Origin: Pseudocalidococcus azoricus BACA0444
Lineage (GTDB): Bacteria; Cyanobacteriota; Cyanobacteriia; Thermosynechococcales; Thermosynechococcaceae
DNA length: 64,000 nucleotides
Direction of reading: 5' to 3'
Assembly: GCF_031729055.1 (NCBI RefSeq)
Contig: NZ_JAVMIP010000006.1
Span: forward strand, 1 to 64,000
Shown here: piece by piece, positions 36,295 to 44,718 of the stretch
How positions within the stretch are numbered: the first letter of the stretch is position 1
Layout of the letters: each line of letters opens with the position of its first letter
Translations under genes and position numbers: made by a program
The notes under the pieces: generated by a model
What the model was told of the DNA's origin: nothing
What the model saw: the letters and a program-made list of their open reading frames with translations, nothing else
The model's database searches: none

Positions 36295-37524
36295 ATGAAA
36301 TGGGCCACCGCACTCTCAACACATTTTTCCTTAGAACAAGCGGTTAAGGAAGTCACCGACCAGGCCCGCGAGCGATTGGGTAATCTCCAACCAGACTTAG
36401 GAATTGTCTTTATTTCCCAGGCCTTTGCCAGTGAGTTTTCTCGGGTCATTCCCCTATTGCAAACCAAGTTACATTTGCCGGTTTTGATTGGTTGCGGGGG
36501 GGGTGGCGTGATCGGGCGCAATTACCGCGATCAACCCCAAGAGGTGGAAGAAACAGCCGGCCTTTCCCTCACCTTGGCCCATTTACCCGATGTAAAGATT
36601 AAGCCCTTTACCTTGGTGGCCGATGACCTCCCAGACCCCGATGATTCCCCCCAGGCCTGGTGGAGACTGATTGGGGTTGACCCAGAGCAACAGCCGGAAT
36701 TTTTACTCTTGGCTGATACCAGTAGTGCCCGAATTAATGACCTGTTACGGGGCTTGGATTACGCTTACCCCCAAGCCGTGAAAGTTGGCGGAATTACGGG
36801 CAGCAATCAGGGGTGGGGCCGGACGGGGCTGTTTTACCAAACAAAGGTGCAACGGGAAGGAACAGTGGGGTTAGCCTTGACTGGTAATATTCGCATTGAT
36901 CCAATTGTTGCCCAGGGATGCCGCCCCATTGGCCCCCTCTATCGGATCGCCTCTGGGGAAAAGAACATTATCCTCACCCTTGAAGATGACCAGGCCAAGG
37001 TAGCCCCACCCTTAGATATGTTGGAAAATTTGGTGGCAAGGCTCCCCGAAGCGGATCGTGAATTAGCCCGCAGTGCTCTATTTATTGGCCTGGTGCATAA
37101 TGAATTCAAACCTAATCTCGGGCCTGGGGATTTTTTGATTCGGAATTTGATTGGGATTGATCCACAAACGGGAGCTTTGGCCTTAGGCGATCGGGTGCGG
37201 GTGGGGCAACGAATTCAATTTCATCTCCGGGATGCAGCGGCCTCGGCGGCAGATCTCCAGGCCTGGTTAGAAACCTATTGCCACTCCTATCCCGGCCCAC
37301 CCCCAGAGGGAACGATGATGTTTTCTTGTTTAGGGCGCGGCGTTAATCTTTACGGTGAACCGGATTTTGATGCCAATATGGTTGATAAATTCTTACCTAA
37401 CATTCCGGTGAGTGGCTTTTTCTGCTTTGGAGAAATTGGCCCCATTGGTCAAGAAACTTTTTTGCATGGCTATACCTCGGCCCTGGCTATTTTCCATCCC
37501 CGCACTACTAATTCTTTGAGTTAA
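36295..37524 (+). CDS. FIST N/C domain signalling protein (409 aa)
   Basis: Soluble sensory protein with FIST N and FIST C domains, proposed to bind small ligands such as amino acids. Seen: ATALSTHFSLEQAVKEV, LGIVFISQAFASEF, LPVLIGCGGGGVIG, VKVGGITGSNQGWGRTGLFY (FIST N), then IRNLIGIDPQTGALALGDRVRVGQRIQFHLRDA and MMFSCLGRGVNLYG ... PVSGFFCFGEIGPIG (FIST C). No kinase or GGDEF domain is fused, so any output is by partner. Likely in one transcript with the small membrane protein upstream. Confidence 0.9.
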   Translation: MKWATALSTHFSLEQAVKEVTDQARERLGNLQPDLGIVFISQAFASEFSRVIPLLQTKLHLPVLIGCGGGGVIGRNYRDQPQEVEETAGLSLTLAHLPDVKIKPFTLVADDLPDPDDSPQAWWRLIGVDPEQQPEFLLLADTSSARINDLLRGLDYAYPQAVKVGGITGSNQGWGRTGLFYQTKVQREGTVGLALTGNIRIDPIVAQGCRPIGPLYRIASGEKNIILTLEDDQAKVAPPLDMLENLVARLPEADRELARSALFIGLVHNEFKPNLGPGDFLIRNLIGIDPQTGALALGDRVRVGQRIQFHLRDAAASAADLQAWLETYCHSYPGPPPEGTMMFSCLGRGVNLYGEPDFDANMVDKFLPNIPVSGFFCFGEIGPIGQETFLHGYTSALAIFHPRTTNSLS

Positions 37525-37564
37525 AGGTTTTGGCCTGGATGAGATTAATCTACTGCCGATCTGC

Positions 37565-37903
37565 CTATGGCTCTAAACGTGTCAGAGATGTTTTGACACA
37601 GGCCTTAACTCCTTGCCAATCCCGTTCTGACAAGTGACAAATCACAACCAAATTAGCAGACAATGGCAAGGTGACAATAAAGCAACGAAATATTGAAGTA
37701 GTTCGTAATCCGGCCATTGCCCAAGCTTGAAGGCGATAATCTGTAGCTCCGACAATCTTTGCCTGAGTTGTAATTAGGCCAACAATCACATCTGGCCGAA
37801 TTGAATGATAAATTTCTGCTGATAAGACGACAGCGGGACAGCGTTTAATACCTGTAACTCCAGGGAAATCAACAGTCACGATATCCCCGGCACATAGATT
37901 CAT
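37565..37903 (-). CDS. MazF/PemK-type toxin (112 aa)
   Basis: Predicted endoribonuclease toxin of a type II toxin-antitoxin module. Seen: AGDIVTVDFPGVTGIKRCPAVVLSAEIYH, which is the MazF/PemK beta-barrel opening (GDIV.V.FP....KRPAVVLS), then VIVGLITTQ and LRTTSIFRCFIVTLP. The RPAVV arginine-proline is RCPAVV here. It overlaps the upstream antitoxin gene by four bases. Activity on mRNA is inferred from family. Confidence 0.85.
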   Translation of the reverse strand: MNLCAGDIVTVDFPGVTGIKRCPAVVLSAEIYHSIRPDVIVGLITTQAKIVGATDYRLQAWAMAGLRTTSIFRCFIVTLPLSANLVVICHLSERDWQGVKACVKTSLTRLEP

Positions 37904-38124
37904 TGTTCAGCCTCGTCTATCTCAGAGAAATTGCTGGCTGCGGACTGGAGCGAAAAACTGACCAGATCCCTTTCATCTTCTTCTGTCCAGGTATCACTTT
38001 CATCTATTGCGGTTGATTGCTGTTTAACAAGATCATTCAAAATCAGCGTGGCTAATCGTAACTGTTCTGCGAGGGACAAATTACGAACCACTTGAATATA
38101 AATTTCTTGGACAGTCGTTTGCAT
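37900..38124 (-). CDS. Antitoxin of MazF-type module (74 aa)
   Basis: Small acidic protein whose stop overlaps the start of the MazF/PemK-type toxin, the usual antitoxin-first order. Seen: a helical N-terminus (VQEIYIQVVRNLSLAEQLRLATLILNDLV) of the type found on cyanobacterial antitoxins, and a disordered acidic C-terminus (WTEEDERDL, FSEIDEAEQ) suited to wrapping a toxin. No classical AbrB or RHH DNA-binding motif is obvious. Confidence 0.78.
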   Translation of the reverse strand: MQTTVQEIYIQVVRNLSLAEQLRLATLILNDLVKQQSTAIDESDTWTEEDERDLVSFSLQSAASNFSEIDEAEQ

Positions 38125-38259
38125 AATCGAACCTCTTGTCCTTGATTTTAGAGCTTTTCTTGGTTCTTGGTCAGGTTAAGATTTCTATGTGGAGGTTCTG
38201 CAATAGCCTCTGATGCCCCGTACAAAAAATCTTTTTGGCTAAGGATTTTGCTCTGAATC

Positions 38260-38478
38260 ATGAACTCACTCCCTAACTTGTTAACCCGCATCACCCAAAC
38301 CTCTAGTCAATGTGAGGGTCGTCCTTGGATTTGTGGCATGGGAAGTAGGGTTAGCGATATTCTGGAAATGTTGGCAGAGAATGTTAGTGTTGGCGGGATT
38401 TTAGCAAACCTTCTTGATCTTGAGATTGAAGACATTCAGGCCAGGTTAGTCATTCCATCTAAACTAATTGAAGACTAA
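38260..38478 (+). CDS. DUF433 domain protein, orphan antitoxin-like (72 aa)
   Basis: Small DUF433 protein: LLTRITQTSSQCEGRPWICGMGSRVSDILEMLAEN and a C-terminal helix with DLEIEDIQARL. The usual GKPxIRGTRIxV core is altered to GRPWICGMGSRV. DUF433 proteins typically pair with a PIN-like DUF5615 toxin immediately downstream; here an amino-acid lyase follows 16 bases later instead. It may therefore be an orphan antitoxin or a relic. It lies divergent from the MazF-type module. Confidence 0.75.
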   Translation: MNSLPNLLTRITQTSSQCEGRPWICGMGSRVSDILEMLAENVSVGGILANLLDLEIEDIQARLVIPSKLIED

Positions 38479-38494
38479 CTTGAGGGCTTAACTC

Positions 38495-39673
38495 TTGGTC
38501 TTAACCGCATCAAAGATTACGGAAATTCGACAGCAGTTTTTGGCATTGCAATCGAAAACCTATCTGAACTTTGGTGGTCAGGGGCCACTCCCAAACTCGG
38601 CCTGGGAGGCGATTCAAAACAGTTATCTCCATATCCAACAGGCCGGGCCATTTTGCACCAAAAACTATGCCTATATTTCCAGTCAAATTGCCGCCCTCCG
38701 CCAGGCCTTGAGCCAAGAATTAAACATTACTCCCGAGAGCCTCGCCTTAACCGATTCTGTGACAACGGGCTGCAATATTGTCCTCTGGGGCCTGGATTGG
38801 CGCGCTGGGGATCATTTGCTCTTGACAGATTGCGAACATCCAGGGATTTTAGCCATTGGTCAACAACTCCAGGCCCGCTTTGGGATTGATCTCACAGTTC
38901 TACCCCTCCTTCAACAGGCCCAGGCCGATTCAGAACACCTAGTCACCTGCTTTCGCCAGGCCTTGACTCCCCGAACGCGCCTAGTTGCCCTCAGTCATTT
39001 ACTGTGGAACACAGGTACGACTTTACCCCTTCAGGAAATCGTTGCCGTTTGTCATCAACAGGGGGTGCTAGTTCTAGCTGATGCCGCGCAGTCCGTGGGG
39101 ATGATGTCCTTGGATTTACCGAGCTTAGGGGTGGATTTTTATGCGTTTACGGGGCACAAATGGCTCTGTGGGCCGGATGGATTGGGAGGCTTATATATTC
39201 ATCCTGAGCAGCTTGGACACCTGCAACCCACCTATGTCGGCTGGCGGAGTATTAAAAACGGCCCCCAAGGGTTTCCCGAAGCCTTCCAGGCCACGGCCGC
39301 CAAGTTTGAAATTGCCACCACTGCTTTTCCTTTGGTTTCAGGTTTAACCGCGGCCCTGCATTTTCATCATCACGTTAGCCCCACCTCCATCCGCTATCAA
39401 CAGATTTGTGATTTAAGTCGCTATCTCTGGCAAGGCCTGGCCACCATTCCGGGGGTACGCTGCCTCACTTCAACCCCACCCCCAGCGGGCCTGGTGACAT
39501 TTCAACTGGAATCGGGTAAACATGGGGCCTTAGTCGAATGGCTAGAAAATCAAGGCATTTTAGTCCGTCTTTTACTTTTTCCGAATTCCGTCCGGGCCTG
39601 TGTTCATTACATGAGTTTATTGAGGGAATGCGATCAGTTAATTGGGGCTGTGGCTGAATTTACCCGTGGTTAG
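38495..39673 (+). CDS. L-cysteine/cystine C-S lyase (class V aminotransferase fold)
   Basis: PLP enzyme of the NifS-like fold, closest to cyanobacterial C-DES, which splits cystine or cysteine into pyruvate, ammonia and (per)sulfide for Fe-S cluster work. Seen: TYLNFGGQGPLP, VTTGCNIVLWGLDW, LLTDCEHPGILA, LSHLLWNTGTTLPL, DAAQSVG, the PLP lysine at about residue 222 in FTGHKW, and YIHPEQLGHLQPTYVGWRSI, all as I recall for Synechocystis C-DES. It uses TTG, with GAGGG eight bases upstream. Its stop abuts that of the convergent histidine kinase. Confidence 0.85.
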   Translation: MVLTASKITEIRQQFLALQSKTYLNFGGQGPLPNSAWEAIQNSYLHIQQAGPFCTKNYAYISSQIAALRQALSQELNITPESLALTDSVTTGCNIVLWGLDWRAGDHLLLTDCEHPGILAIGQQLQARFGIDLTVLPLLQQAQADSEHLVTCFRQALTPRTRLVALSHLLWNTGTTLPLQEIVAVCHQQGVLVLADAAQSVGMMSLDLPSLGVDFYAFTGHKWLCGPDGLGGLYIHPEQLGHLQPTYVGWRSIKNGPQGFPEAFQATAAKFEIATTAFPLVSGLTAALHFHHHVSPTSIRYQQICDLSRYLWQGLATIPGVRCLTSTPPPAGLVTFQLESGKHGALVEWLENQGILVRLLLFPNSVRACVHYMSLLRECDQLIGAVAEFTRG

Positions 39674-40948
39674 TCAACCTGATTCATCCATTTCAACCTT
39701 AAGTTGAATCAGAACCCTAGTGCCTTCATCCTGATTGGAATAAATTTCTAAACGTCCCTGATGGGCGGCTAAGATGCGTTCTACAATCGCCAACCCCAGG
39801 CCGGTTCCCCCTGGTTTCCGAGAATAAAAAGGTTGGGTTAGTTTGGGAATTTCAGTTGCGGGAATCGGTTCGCCCCAGTTTTGAATGGTGACGGTGACTT
39901 GTTGAAGATTTTGCTGATTGAAACGATGCGCGGGGTTGTTAACTTGAATCGTGCAAGTAATTGGTGTATGGGCTGGGGCTGCTTCACAGGCATTTTGAAT
40001 CACATTAAAAAAAACTTGCTTGAGCTTATCGCGATCTCCTTTAATCCAGACGGGCTGGGGGCCAGTTTGCCACATGATCGCGCGTCCTTGGGCTTCTGGT
40101 AAATCCTCTAAAATATGTTGTATTTCCAGGCCCAGAAAATTCAAATCAAAGCGAGACTTGTTTAAGGTTTGGGGTTTGGCATACAGCAGAATTTCACTCA
40201 GGAGCATTTCTAAGCGGTGGGCTTCCTCGAGGGCTAAGGTGAGGCGTTCTTGGGCTGCGGCTGGTAGGGCAAGCTTAAAAAAGTAATTCAGCCCCATTTT
40301 GATCGTAGTCAGGGGGTTCCGTAATTCATGAACAATCATCGTGGCAAACTCGCCAATCGCCGCTAAACGGGCCTGCTCTACCAGTTGATGTTGGGCCTGT
40401 TGGAGATCTGCTGTTCGTTTTTCCACTTCCTCGGTCAAACGCTGATTAAAGTCCTGCTGGGCCTGGTAAAGCAAGTAGTTATCAATTGCCGTGGCAGCCC
40501 GTTCTGCAAAGAGCTTGACTGTTTCTACCTCGGTGGGATGAAATGGGCGCGGCTGCATATTAAATGAGCAAATTGTCCCCATCACTTCCCCTTCCAGGGT
40601 ACAAAGAGGCACACCTAAATAGGATAAATAGCCTTCGGGGAGTTCGCCAAATTCTGGTTGTTCTCGGACATCATTGACACAGAGGGGTTGGCGCGTTAAG
40701 ACCACTGTATGGGTGACAGTGCCGTGGAGATCACAAACCCGATCTTCAGGATCAAGGGGAAGGTTACTGGCAATTAATTGTTCCTCATTCTCCTTACAAA
40801 GAGTCACCACTGTCCAATCCATCATCAAAAGCTCACTGACTCCGTAAGCAACGGCTTCTAAGTAATTTCTTAAGTCTTTGGTACGGCAACTGAGGGAAGC
40901 CAGAATTGAGAGAATTTTGTGACTTTTCTGCCAATGCTGATCAGCCAT
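39674..40948 (-). CDS. GAF-domain sensor histidine kinase (424 aa)
   Basis: Two-component sensor. Seen: N-terminal GAF domain (about 20-170; MDWTVVTLCKENEEQLIASN, YLGVPLCTLEGEVMGTICSFN), a coiled linker, HisKA with the phospho-acceptor His in FATMIVHELRNPLTTIKMGL, and HATPase with VIQNACEAA, PFYSRKPGGTGLGLAIVERIL. No membrane helix, so it is cytosolic. No Cys of the phytochrome type is obvious in the GAF domain, and the ligand is unknown. ATG 40948 is chosen over TTG 40960. It lies 33 bases downstream of its response-regulator gene. Confidence 0.93.
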   Translation of the reverse strand: MADQHWQKSHKILSILASLSCRTKDLRNYLEAVAYGVSELLMMDWTVVTLCKENEEQLIASNLPLDPEDRVCDLHGTVTHTVVLTRQPLCVNDVREQPEFGELPEGYLSYLGVPLCTLEGEVMGTICSFNMQPRPFHPTEVETVKLFAERAATAIDNYLLYQAQQDFNQRLTEEVEKRTADLQQAQHQLVEQARLAAIGEFATMIVHELRNPLTTIKMGLNYFFKLALPAAAQERLTLALEEAHRLEMLLSEILLYAKPQTLNKSRFDLNFLGLEIQHILEDLPEAQGRAIMWQTGPQPVWIKGDRDKLKQVFFNVIQNACEAAPAHTPITCTIQVNNPAHRFNQQNLQQVTVTIQNWGEPIPATEIPKLTQPFYSRKPGGTGLGLAIVERILAAHQGRLEIYSNQDEGTRVLIQLKVEMDESG

Positions 40949-40981
40949 CTCTACCACCAAACTGATGATTTATGACTAAAA

Positions 40982-41653
40982 TTATCGTAAGCTATAGCCC
41001 ACACCCCGAATTGTTTGAATGAGTCGCGGTTGATTGGTTGATTCTAGCTTTAATCGTAAGTAGCGAATATATACTTCAATAATGTTTGAGTCGCCAATAA
41101 AATCATAACCCCAGACTTGATTGAGAATTTGTTCACGGGTAAAGACTTGTCGCGGCCGAGATAATAAATAAGTCAGTAAATCAAACTCTTTGACGGTTAA
41201 ATCTATGGGCCGTTGTTGCCGATATACTTCTCTGGTGCGTTGATTCACCCGTAAATCTTCAAACTCCAACCAATCCGATTCTTGGGGATGTTTTTGCCGT
41301 AAGCGGGCTCGAATCCTGGCTAAGAGTTCTTCAATGCTGAAGGGTTTAATCACATAATCATCGGCACCCGCATCCAGGCCGGCAATCCGATCCGGAATAT
41401 CGTCTCGTCCCGTTAACATAATGACTGGCATGACATTCCCTGTTGCCCGCAGCCGCCGACAAATTTCTACCCCCGTTAGGCCTGGTAACATCCAATCGAC
41501 AATCATTAAATCTAACGGATGCTCACGGGCTAAAATTAATCCGGCCTGGCCATCATGACTGACTGTAATTTCATACCCCTCACTTTCAAGTTCCAACTGA
41601 ATAAACCGAGCAATTTTGGGTTCGTCTTCAATCAGTAAAATCCTGCGGGTCAT
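40982..41653 (-). CDS. OmpR-family response regulator (223 aa)
   Basis: DNA-binding partner of the downstream GAF kinase. Seen: receiver domain with LLIEDEPKIARFI, phospho-acceptor Asp in LMIVDWMLPGLTG, MLTGRDD and DYVIKPFSIEELLARI; then a winged helix with LTVKEFDLLTYLLSRPRQVFTREQIL, VWGYDF and VYIRYLRLKLE. GGAGG lies eight bases before ATG 41653. A perfect 11-bp tandem repeat sits in its leader and another 11-bp-phased repeat about 130 bases upstream, as OmpR-class regulators often bind. Confidence 0.94.
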   Translation of the reverse strand: MTRRILLIEDEPKIARFIQLELESEGYEITVSHDGQAGLILAREHPLDLMIVDWMLPGLTGVEICRRLRATGNVMPVIMLTGRDDIPDRIAGLDAGADDYVIKPFSIEELLARIRARLRQKHPQESDWLEFEDLRVNQRTREVYRQQRPIDLTVKEFDLLTYLLSRPRQVFTREQILNQVWGYDFIGDSNIIEVYIRYLRLKLESTNQPRLIQTIRGVGYSLR

Positions 41654-41664
41654 GGTCAAGAGCC

Positions 41665-41686
41665 TCCAGATTAACTCCAGATTAAC
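41665..41686. repeat. Perfect 11-bp tandem repeat in the response-regulator leader
   Basis: TCCAGATTAAC occurs twice without a gap (41665-41675, 41676-41686); read on the minus strand it is GTTAATCTGGA twice. Eleven-base phasing is the hallmark of OmpR/PhoB-class operator half-sites. It overlaps the GGAGG ribosome-binding site of the regulator gene. Confidence 0.7.
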
Positions 41687-41780
41687 AGGCCTGGCTGAGA
41701 GATGCCTGAGTCACTGGCAATTGTTAAAACTTTATAAAGCATCAATTTTTTCGGGAAATTCCCAGCTAATCCTCCAAATC

Positions 41781-41799
41781 TTCTCAGGACTTTCTCAGG
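41781..41799. promoter_or_regulatory. Candidate OmpR-class operator in the divergent intergenic region
   Basis: TTCTCAGG occurs at 41781-41788 and again at 41792-41799, an exact 11-base period. It lies 89 bases before the DUF2808 start and about 130 bases upstream of the response-regulator start, so it could control either gene. Binding is inference. Confidence 0.55.
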
Positions 41800-41887
41800 C
41801 AGAGACCCCACTGTGTGGATATTGACTGTTGATTACAGGACTCCCTTCTCAAGCATTACGTTCAGATCATCACAGGAGAATAAACCT

Positions 41888-42427
41888 ATGAATTTCTCTA
41901 CTTTCGGTCGCATGAGTGCCTTGACCGTGACGTTTCTTTCCCTTAGCTCGATTGCTATTGCCTCCCCCTTACCCGGCCCTGGCCCCTCTCCCCGCCGGAT
42001 AGTTCCCACCCTCTCCCCACCTGGTTCCGTTTACTCTTCTTCCCTCCCTGCGGCTCAATTCCCCAAAATCACCGGTGCAACAATTTCTGGTAGTACCCAT
42101 GTGATTGGTATTTCTGGTAATGGTATGAGCTTAAGCAGTGTGAGCATTGGCCTGCCCCAGCAGATGGAGAGCTTTTCGGGGATTACGCTGCAAAATAAAT
42201 CTGGGGGGAATATCCCGGCCCAAGTCAAAAAACAAGGGGATCGCCTGAACATTAGTTTTGATACGCCACTACAGGCCGGCACCTCATTTGATGTGCGGTT
42301 TAACAATGTGGCGATGCGGACATCTGGGGGTGAAAGCTTGCCCTACCAAGTCAGTGTTGTCCAGGCCGGTTCTGAGGGCGATATTAGCATTGGCACAGCC
42401 TTAATTAGTGTCCCGGTGCGTAATTAA
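41888..42427 (+). CDS. DUF2808 domain exported protein (179 aa)
   Basis: Exported protein with the cyanobacterial DUF2808 domain, function unknown. Seen: signal peptide with SALTVTFLSLSSIAIASPLP, a Pro/Ser-rich linker, then a beta-rich domain with FPKITGATISGSTHVI, PLQAGTSFDVRFNNV and YQVSVVQAG, which is the DUF2808 pattern. AGGAGA lies before ATG 41888. It is divergent from the response regulator and shares with it the 234-base region that carries the 11-bp-phased repeats, so it is a candidate target of that system. Confidence 0.82.
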   Translation: MNFSTFGRMSALTVTFLSLSSIAIASPLPGPGPSPRRIVPTLSPPGSVYSSSLPAAQFPKITGATISGSTHVIGISGNGMSLSSVSIGLPQQMESFSGITLQNKSGGNIPAQVKKQGDRLNISFDTPLQAGTSFDVRFNNVAMRTSGGESLPYQVSVVQAGSEGDISIGTALISVPVRN

Positions 42428-42728
42428 TTGTTGGCTTGACCCTTCGTTAACATCCTCAGCCTGAGTTGGGGGGATTTTCTAAAGCTGGTGTAATCGGCCA
42501 AGTTTCAGATGCCCCCTAGCTTTTTTGTAATTCTCAAGCCAAGATTCAGGCGATAACTCTACATACTTATGCTGTTGCGGACTCACTCCTCTGGAATTCC
42601 TCGCCAAGCCCTTACCTCAAAAACAGATTGGGGGATGACCCAGGCCCTAGCCTCTGATTAAGCCAGGCCTTGTGAAAGAATAGGATGGTCAGGGACAACC
42701 TCAGATATTAGGAATTGGAACTGGATAC
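42428..42728. other. Intergenic region before csaB
   Basis: 301 bases between two plus-strand genes. GCCCCCTAGC then TTTTTT (about 42511-42527) could be part of a weak terminator, but I see no strong hairpin. No RNA gene or open frame of interest. CAGGCC heptamers occur near 42640 and 42665. Confidence 0.35.
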
Positions 42729-43775
42729 TTGGGAAACGTAAAAGCTCACAGACCGGTTTTACTCTGCGGCTACTACGGGTTTGGCAATGGCGGAGATGAA
42801 GCCCTCTTAGCCGTCTTATTACAACTGTTGCCTGCGGATGTCACCCCAATTGTGTTATCGGCGAATGTATCCGAAACCCAGGCCTTGCACAGAGTTAAGG
42901 CGGTGGATCGGCGACAACTGGGCAAATTACTCCAAACTATTCGTCAATGTCAGGGCTTTATTTGGGGTGGTGGTAGTTTAATGCAAGATGCAACCAGTGC
43001 CATCAGTCCGCTCTATTACGGGGGTTTAATGCTCTGGGCCCAACTCTGGGGCTTAAAAACCGTGGCCTGGGCCCAGGGAATTGGACCATTGACCCGACCC
43101 TTTTCTCAATGGTGGACGGCTTGGCTATTGTCCCGCTGCTCAGTGGTGACAGTCCGAGATTCCCAGTCGGCGGCTTGGTTGCAAAAACGTCAGGTTCCCT
43201 CCGCCCAGGCCCCCGATCCCGTTTGGGCATTAACCACCATTGCATACTCTGAAGAGTTACCCGAGCGACGGGTTGCCATTTGCTTACGTCCCCATAGTTC
43301 TCTAACGTCCGCTGGATTATCGAGGCTGACGGAGGCTTTAATAGATTTTCAAAAAGCAACAGATACGTTTATTCTCCTTGTCCCCTTCCAAAAATCTAAG
43401 GATGTTCCCCTGGCAACTCTCCTCCAGGCCCACCTGCCCAAAGTGAGTCAAACAGTCTATCTAGAAAATCCTCAGCAACTCAAAGGCTTGTTTGAGACAG
43501 TCCAAATGACCATTGCCATGCGTCTTCATGCCTTGATTATGGCGGCGGCGGCAGGTTCTAAATGCTTTGCCCTCAGTTATGATCCCAAGGTACAGGTTCT
43601 GGCCCAAGAACTAACCTTACCCCATTGGATTTTGCCCGATTTACCGAACACTGCTAGTGAAATGACCCAGGCCTGGTTAGACCTTTATAGCTACGGTCAA
43701 GCCCTCTCTCCCCAACGCATCCAAGGCATCTGCCAGGCCACTAAAACCCATCAAAAAGCTCTGAACATTTTCTGA
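42729..43775 (+). CDS. csaB: Polysaccharide pyruvyl transferase CsaB
   Basis: Adds pyruvate ketals to cell-wall polysaccharide, which in other bacteria anchors S-layer-homology (SLH) proteins. Seen: VLLCGYYGFGNGGDEALLAVLL, FIWGGGSLMQDATS, LKTVAWAQGIGPLTRP, VVTVRDSQSA, AICLRPHSS and AMRLHALIMAAAAGSKCFALSYDPKV, all CsaB signatures. It appears to start at TTG 42729; no ATG is available near the conserved N-terminus. SLH-bearing porins are common in cyanobacteria, but no SLH gene lies in this window. Confidence 0.92.
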   Translation: MGNVKAHRPVLLCGYYGFGNGGDEALLAVLLQLLPADVTPIVLSANVSETQALHRVKAVDRRQLGKLLQTIRQCQGFIWGGGSLMQDATSAISPLYYGGLMLWAQLWGLKTVAWAQGIGPLTRPFSQWWTAWLLSRCSVVTVRDSQSAAWLQKRQVPSAQAPDPVWALTTIAYSEELPERRVAICLRPHSSLTSAGLSRLTEALIDFQKATDTFILLVPFQKSKDVPLATLLQAHLPKVSQTVYLENPQQLKGLFETVQMTIAMRLHALIMAAAAGSKCFALSYDPKVQVLAQELTLPHWILPDLPNTASEMTQAWLDLYSYGQALSPQRIQGICQATKTHQKALNIF

Positions 43776-43816
43776 CCGTCTTTTCAAACCAGAATTTAAT
43801 CCTCATCAAGCATGGG

Positions 43817-43906
43817 GCAGACTGTTCTAAGGGAGTTGAAATGTCAAAAAACTGCTCGCAGCACTTTCTAACTTGTCCCCGTCTCACCCTCAATCAGTAA
43901 TGCTAT
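43817..43906 (-). repeat. Dispersed repeat, copy A (inverted relative to copy B)
   Basis: Read on the minus strand this segment aligns with 63512-63605 on the plus strand. Shared blocks include AGGGTGAGA, GGGACAAGT, TTTTTGACATTTC and AGAACAG, with scattered substitutions and a 3-base length difference. It lies between csaB and the HAD gene. Both copies carry the same short reading frame on the opposite strand (ATG at 43841, stop 43898-43900: HFLTCP then LTLN). It may be a non-autonomous element or the end of a lost insertion sequence. Confidence 0.7.
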
Positions 43907-43931
43907 CGGTTGATGTAAATTTTCAAAATAG

Positions 43932-44672
43932 TTATTCCATCACTTGAATTGCCGTCATCTCCCTAATCACTACATCCACCTCTCTGAGTTGGGGAGGAAT
44001 TGACCAGCCCCAGGCCACGCCAATCATTCCCGCCGCGCCGGCCCCTCTGGCCATTTGCCCATCCACATCGGCATCCCCCACCATCAGGACAGTTTCTGGG
44101 CTTTCTCCTAACAATTCACAGGCCTGGAGAAAGGGGGTGGGATCGGGTTTACTGGGGCCATGATCTGTGCCTTTTTGGACTAAGAAATAATCGGCTAGGT
44201 CATATTTTTCCAGAAATGCTTGCACATTAACGGTGACATCTGCGGACAAAACACCTAGCTTTAATCCGGTTTGATGGAGGCCTTGCACGAGTTCTAAAAT
44301 GCCTGGAAACACCGGGGTATGGTCGGCTTTGACTTGCATAAAGGAATCAACCTCGGCAAACGCGGCCTGGGCAATCCGCAAAGACTCTAACCAGGGGCGA
44401 CCTGTTTCGGCAATATAGGCGGCGGCGGCGATTAGGTTTTCTTGACGGGTGCCCACGGCCTGTAATCCACTGGGGTTAAGGCGGCCATTCTCCAAGCCAA
44501 AGGCGGATAATAGGGGGTCTTGAACTCCGGGAATTTGGGCATCAATGAGGCGGGCTCGCTTGAAGGTGATGGTTTTGAGATAAGCTTCCGAATGAGCCAG
44601 GGTTCCATCCTGATCAAAAATAATGCCCCGAATTGAGGAAAACCGATGCCCACCACAAATAATATCCACCAT
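43932..44672 (-). CDS. HAD-superfamily hydrolase, phosphoglycolate-phosphatase-like (246 aa)
   Basis: Soluble phosphatase-type HAD enzyme. Seen: motif I FDQDGTLAHSE with the Asp nucleophile and acid/base, a helical cap, motif II VLSADV, motif III Lys in GPSKPDPTPF, motif IV VGDADVDGQMARGAGA. The first Asp pair DxDGT is typical of phosphatases such as phosphoglycolate phosphatase, but the substrate cannot be fixed. Monocistronic, divergent from holA with 46 bases between starts. Confidence 0.88.
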   Translation of the reverse strand: MVDIICGGHRFSSIRGIIFDQDGTLAHSEAYLKTITFKRARLIDAQIPGVQDPLLSAFGLENGRLNPSGLQAVGTRQENLIAAAAYIAETGRPWLESLRIAQAAFAEVDSFMQVKADHTPVFPGILELVQGLHQTGLKLGVLSADVTVNVQAFLEKYDLADYFLVQKGTDHGPSKPDPTPFLQACELLGESPETVLMVGDADVDGQMARGAGAAGMIGVAWGWSIPPQLREVDVVIREMTAIQVME

Positions 44673-44718
44673 AGCCCCAGCCTCTCAGTTCCCCATCTAG
44701 CATACCCCTCGGCCTAAA

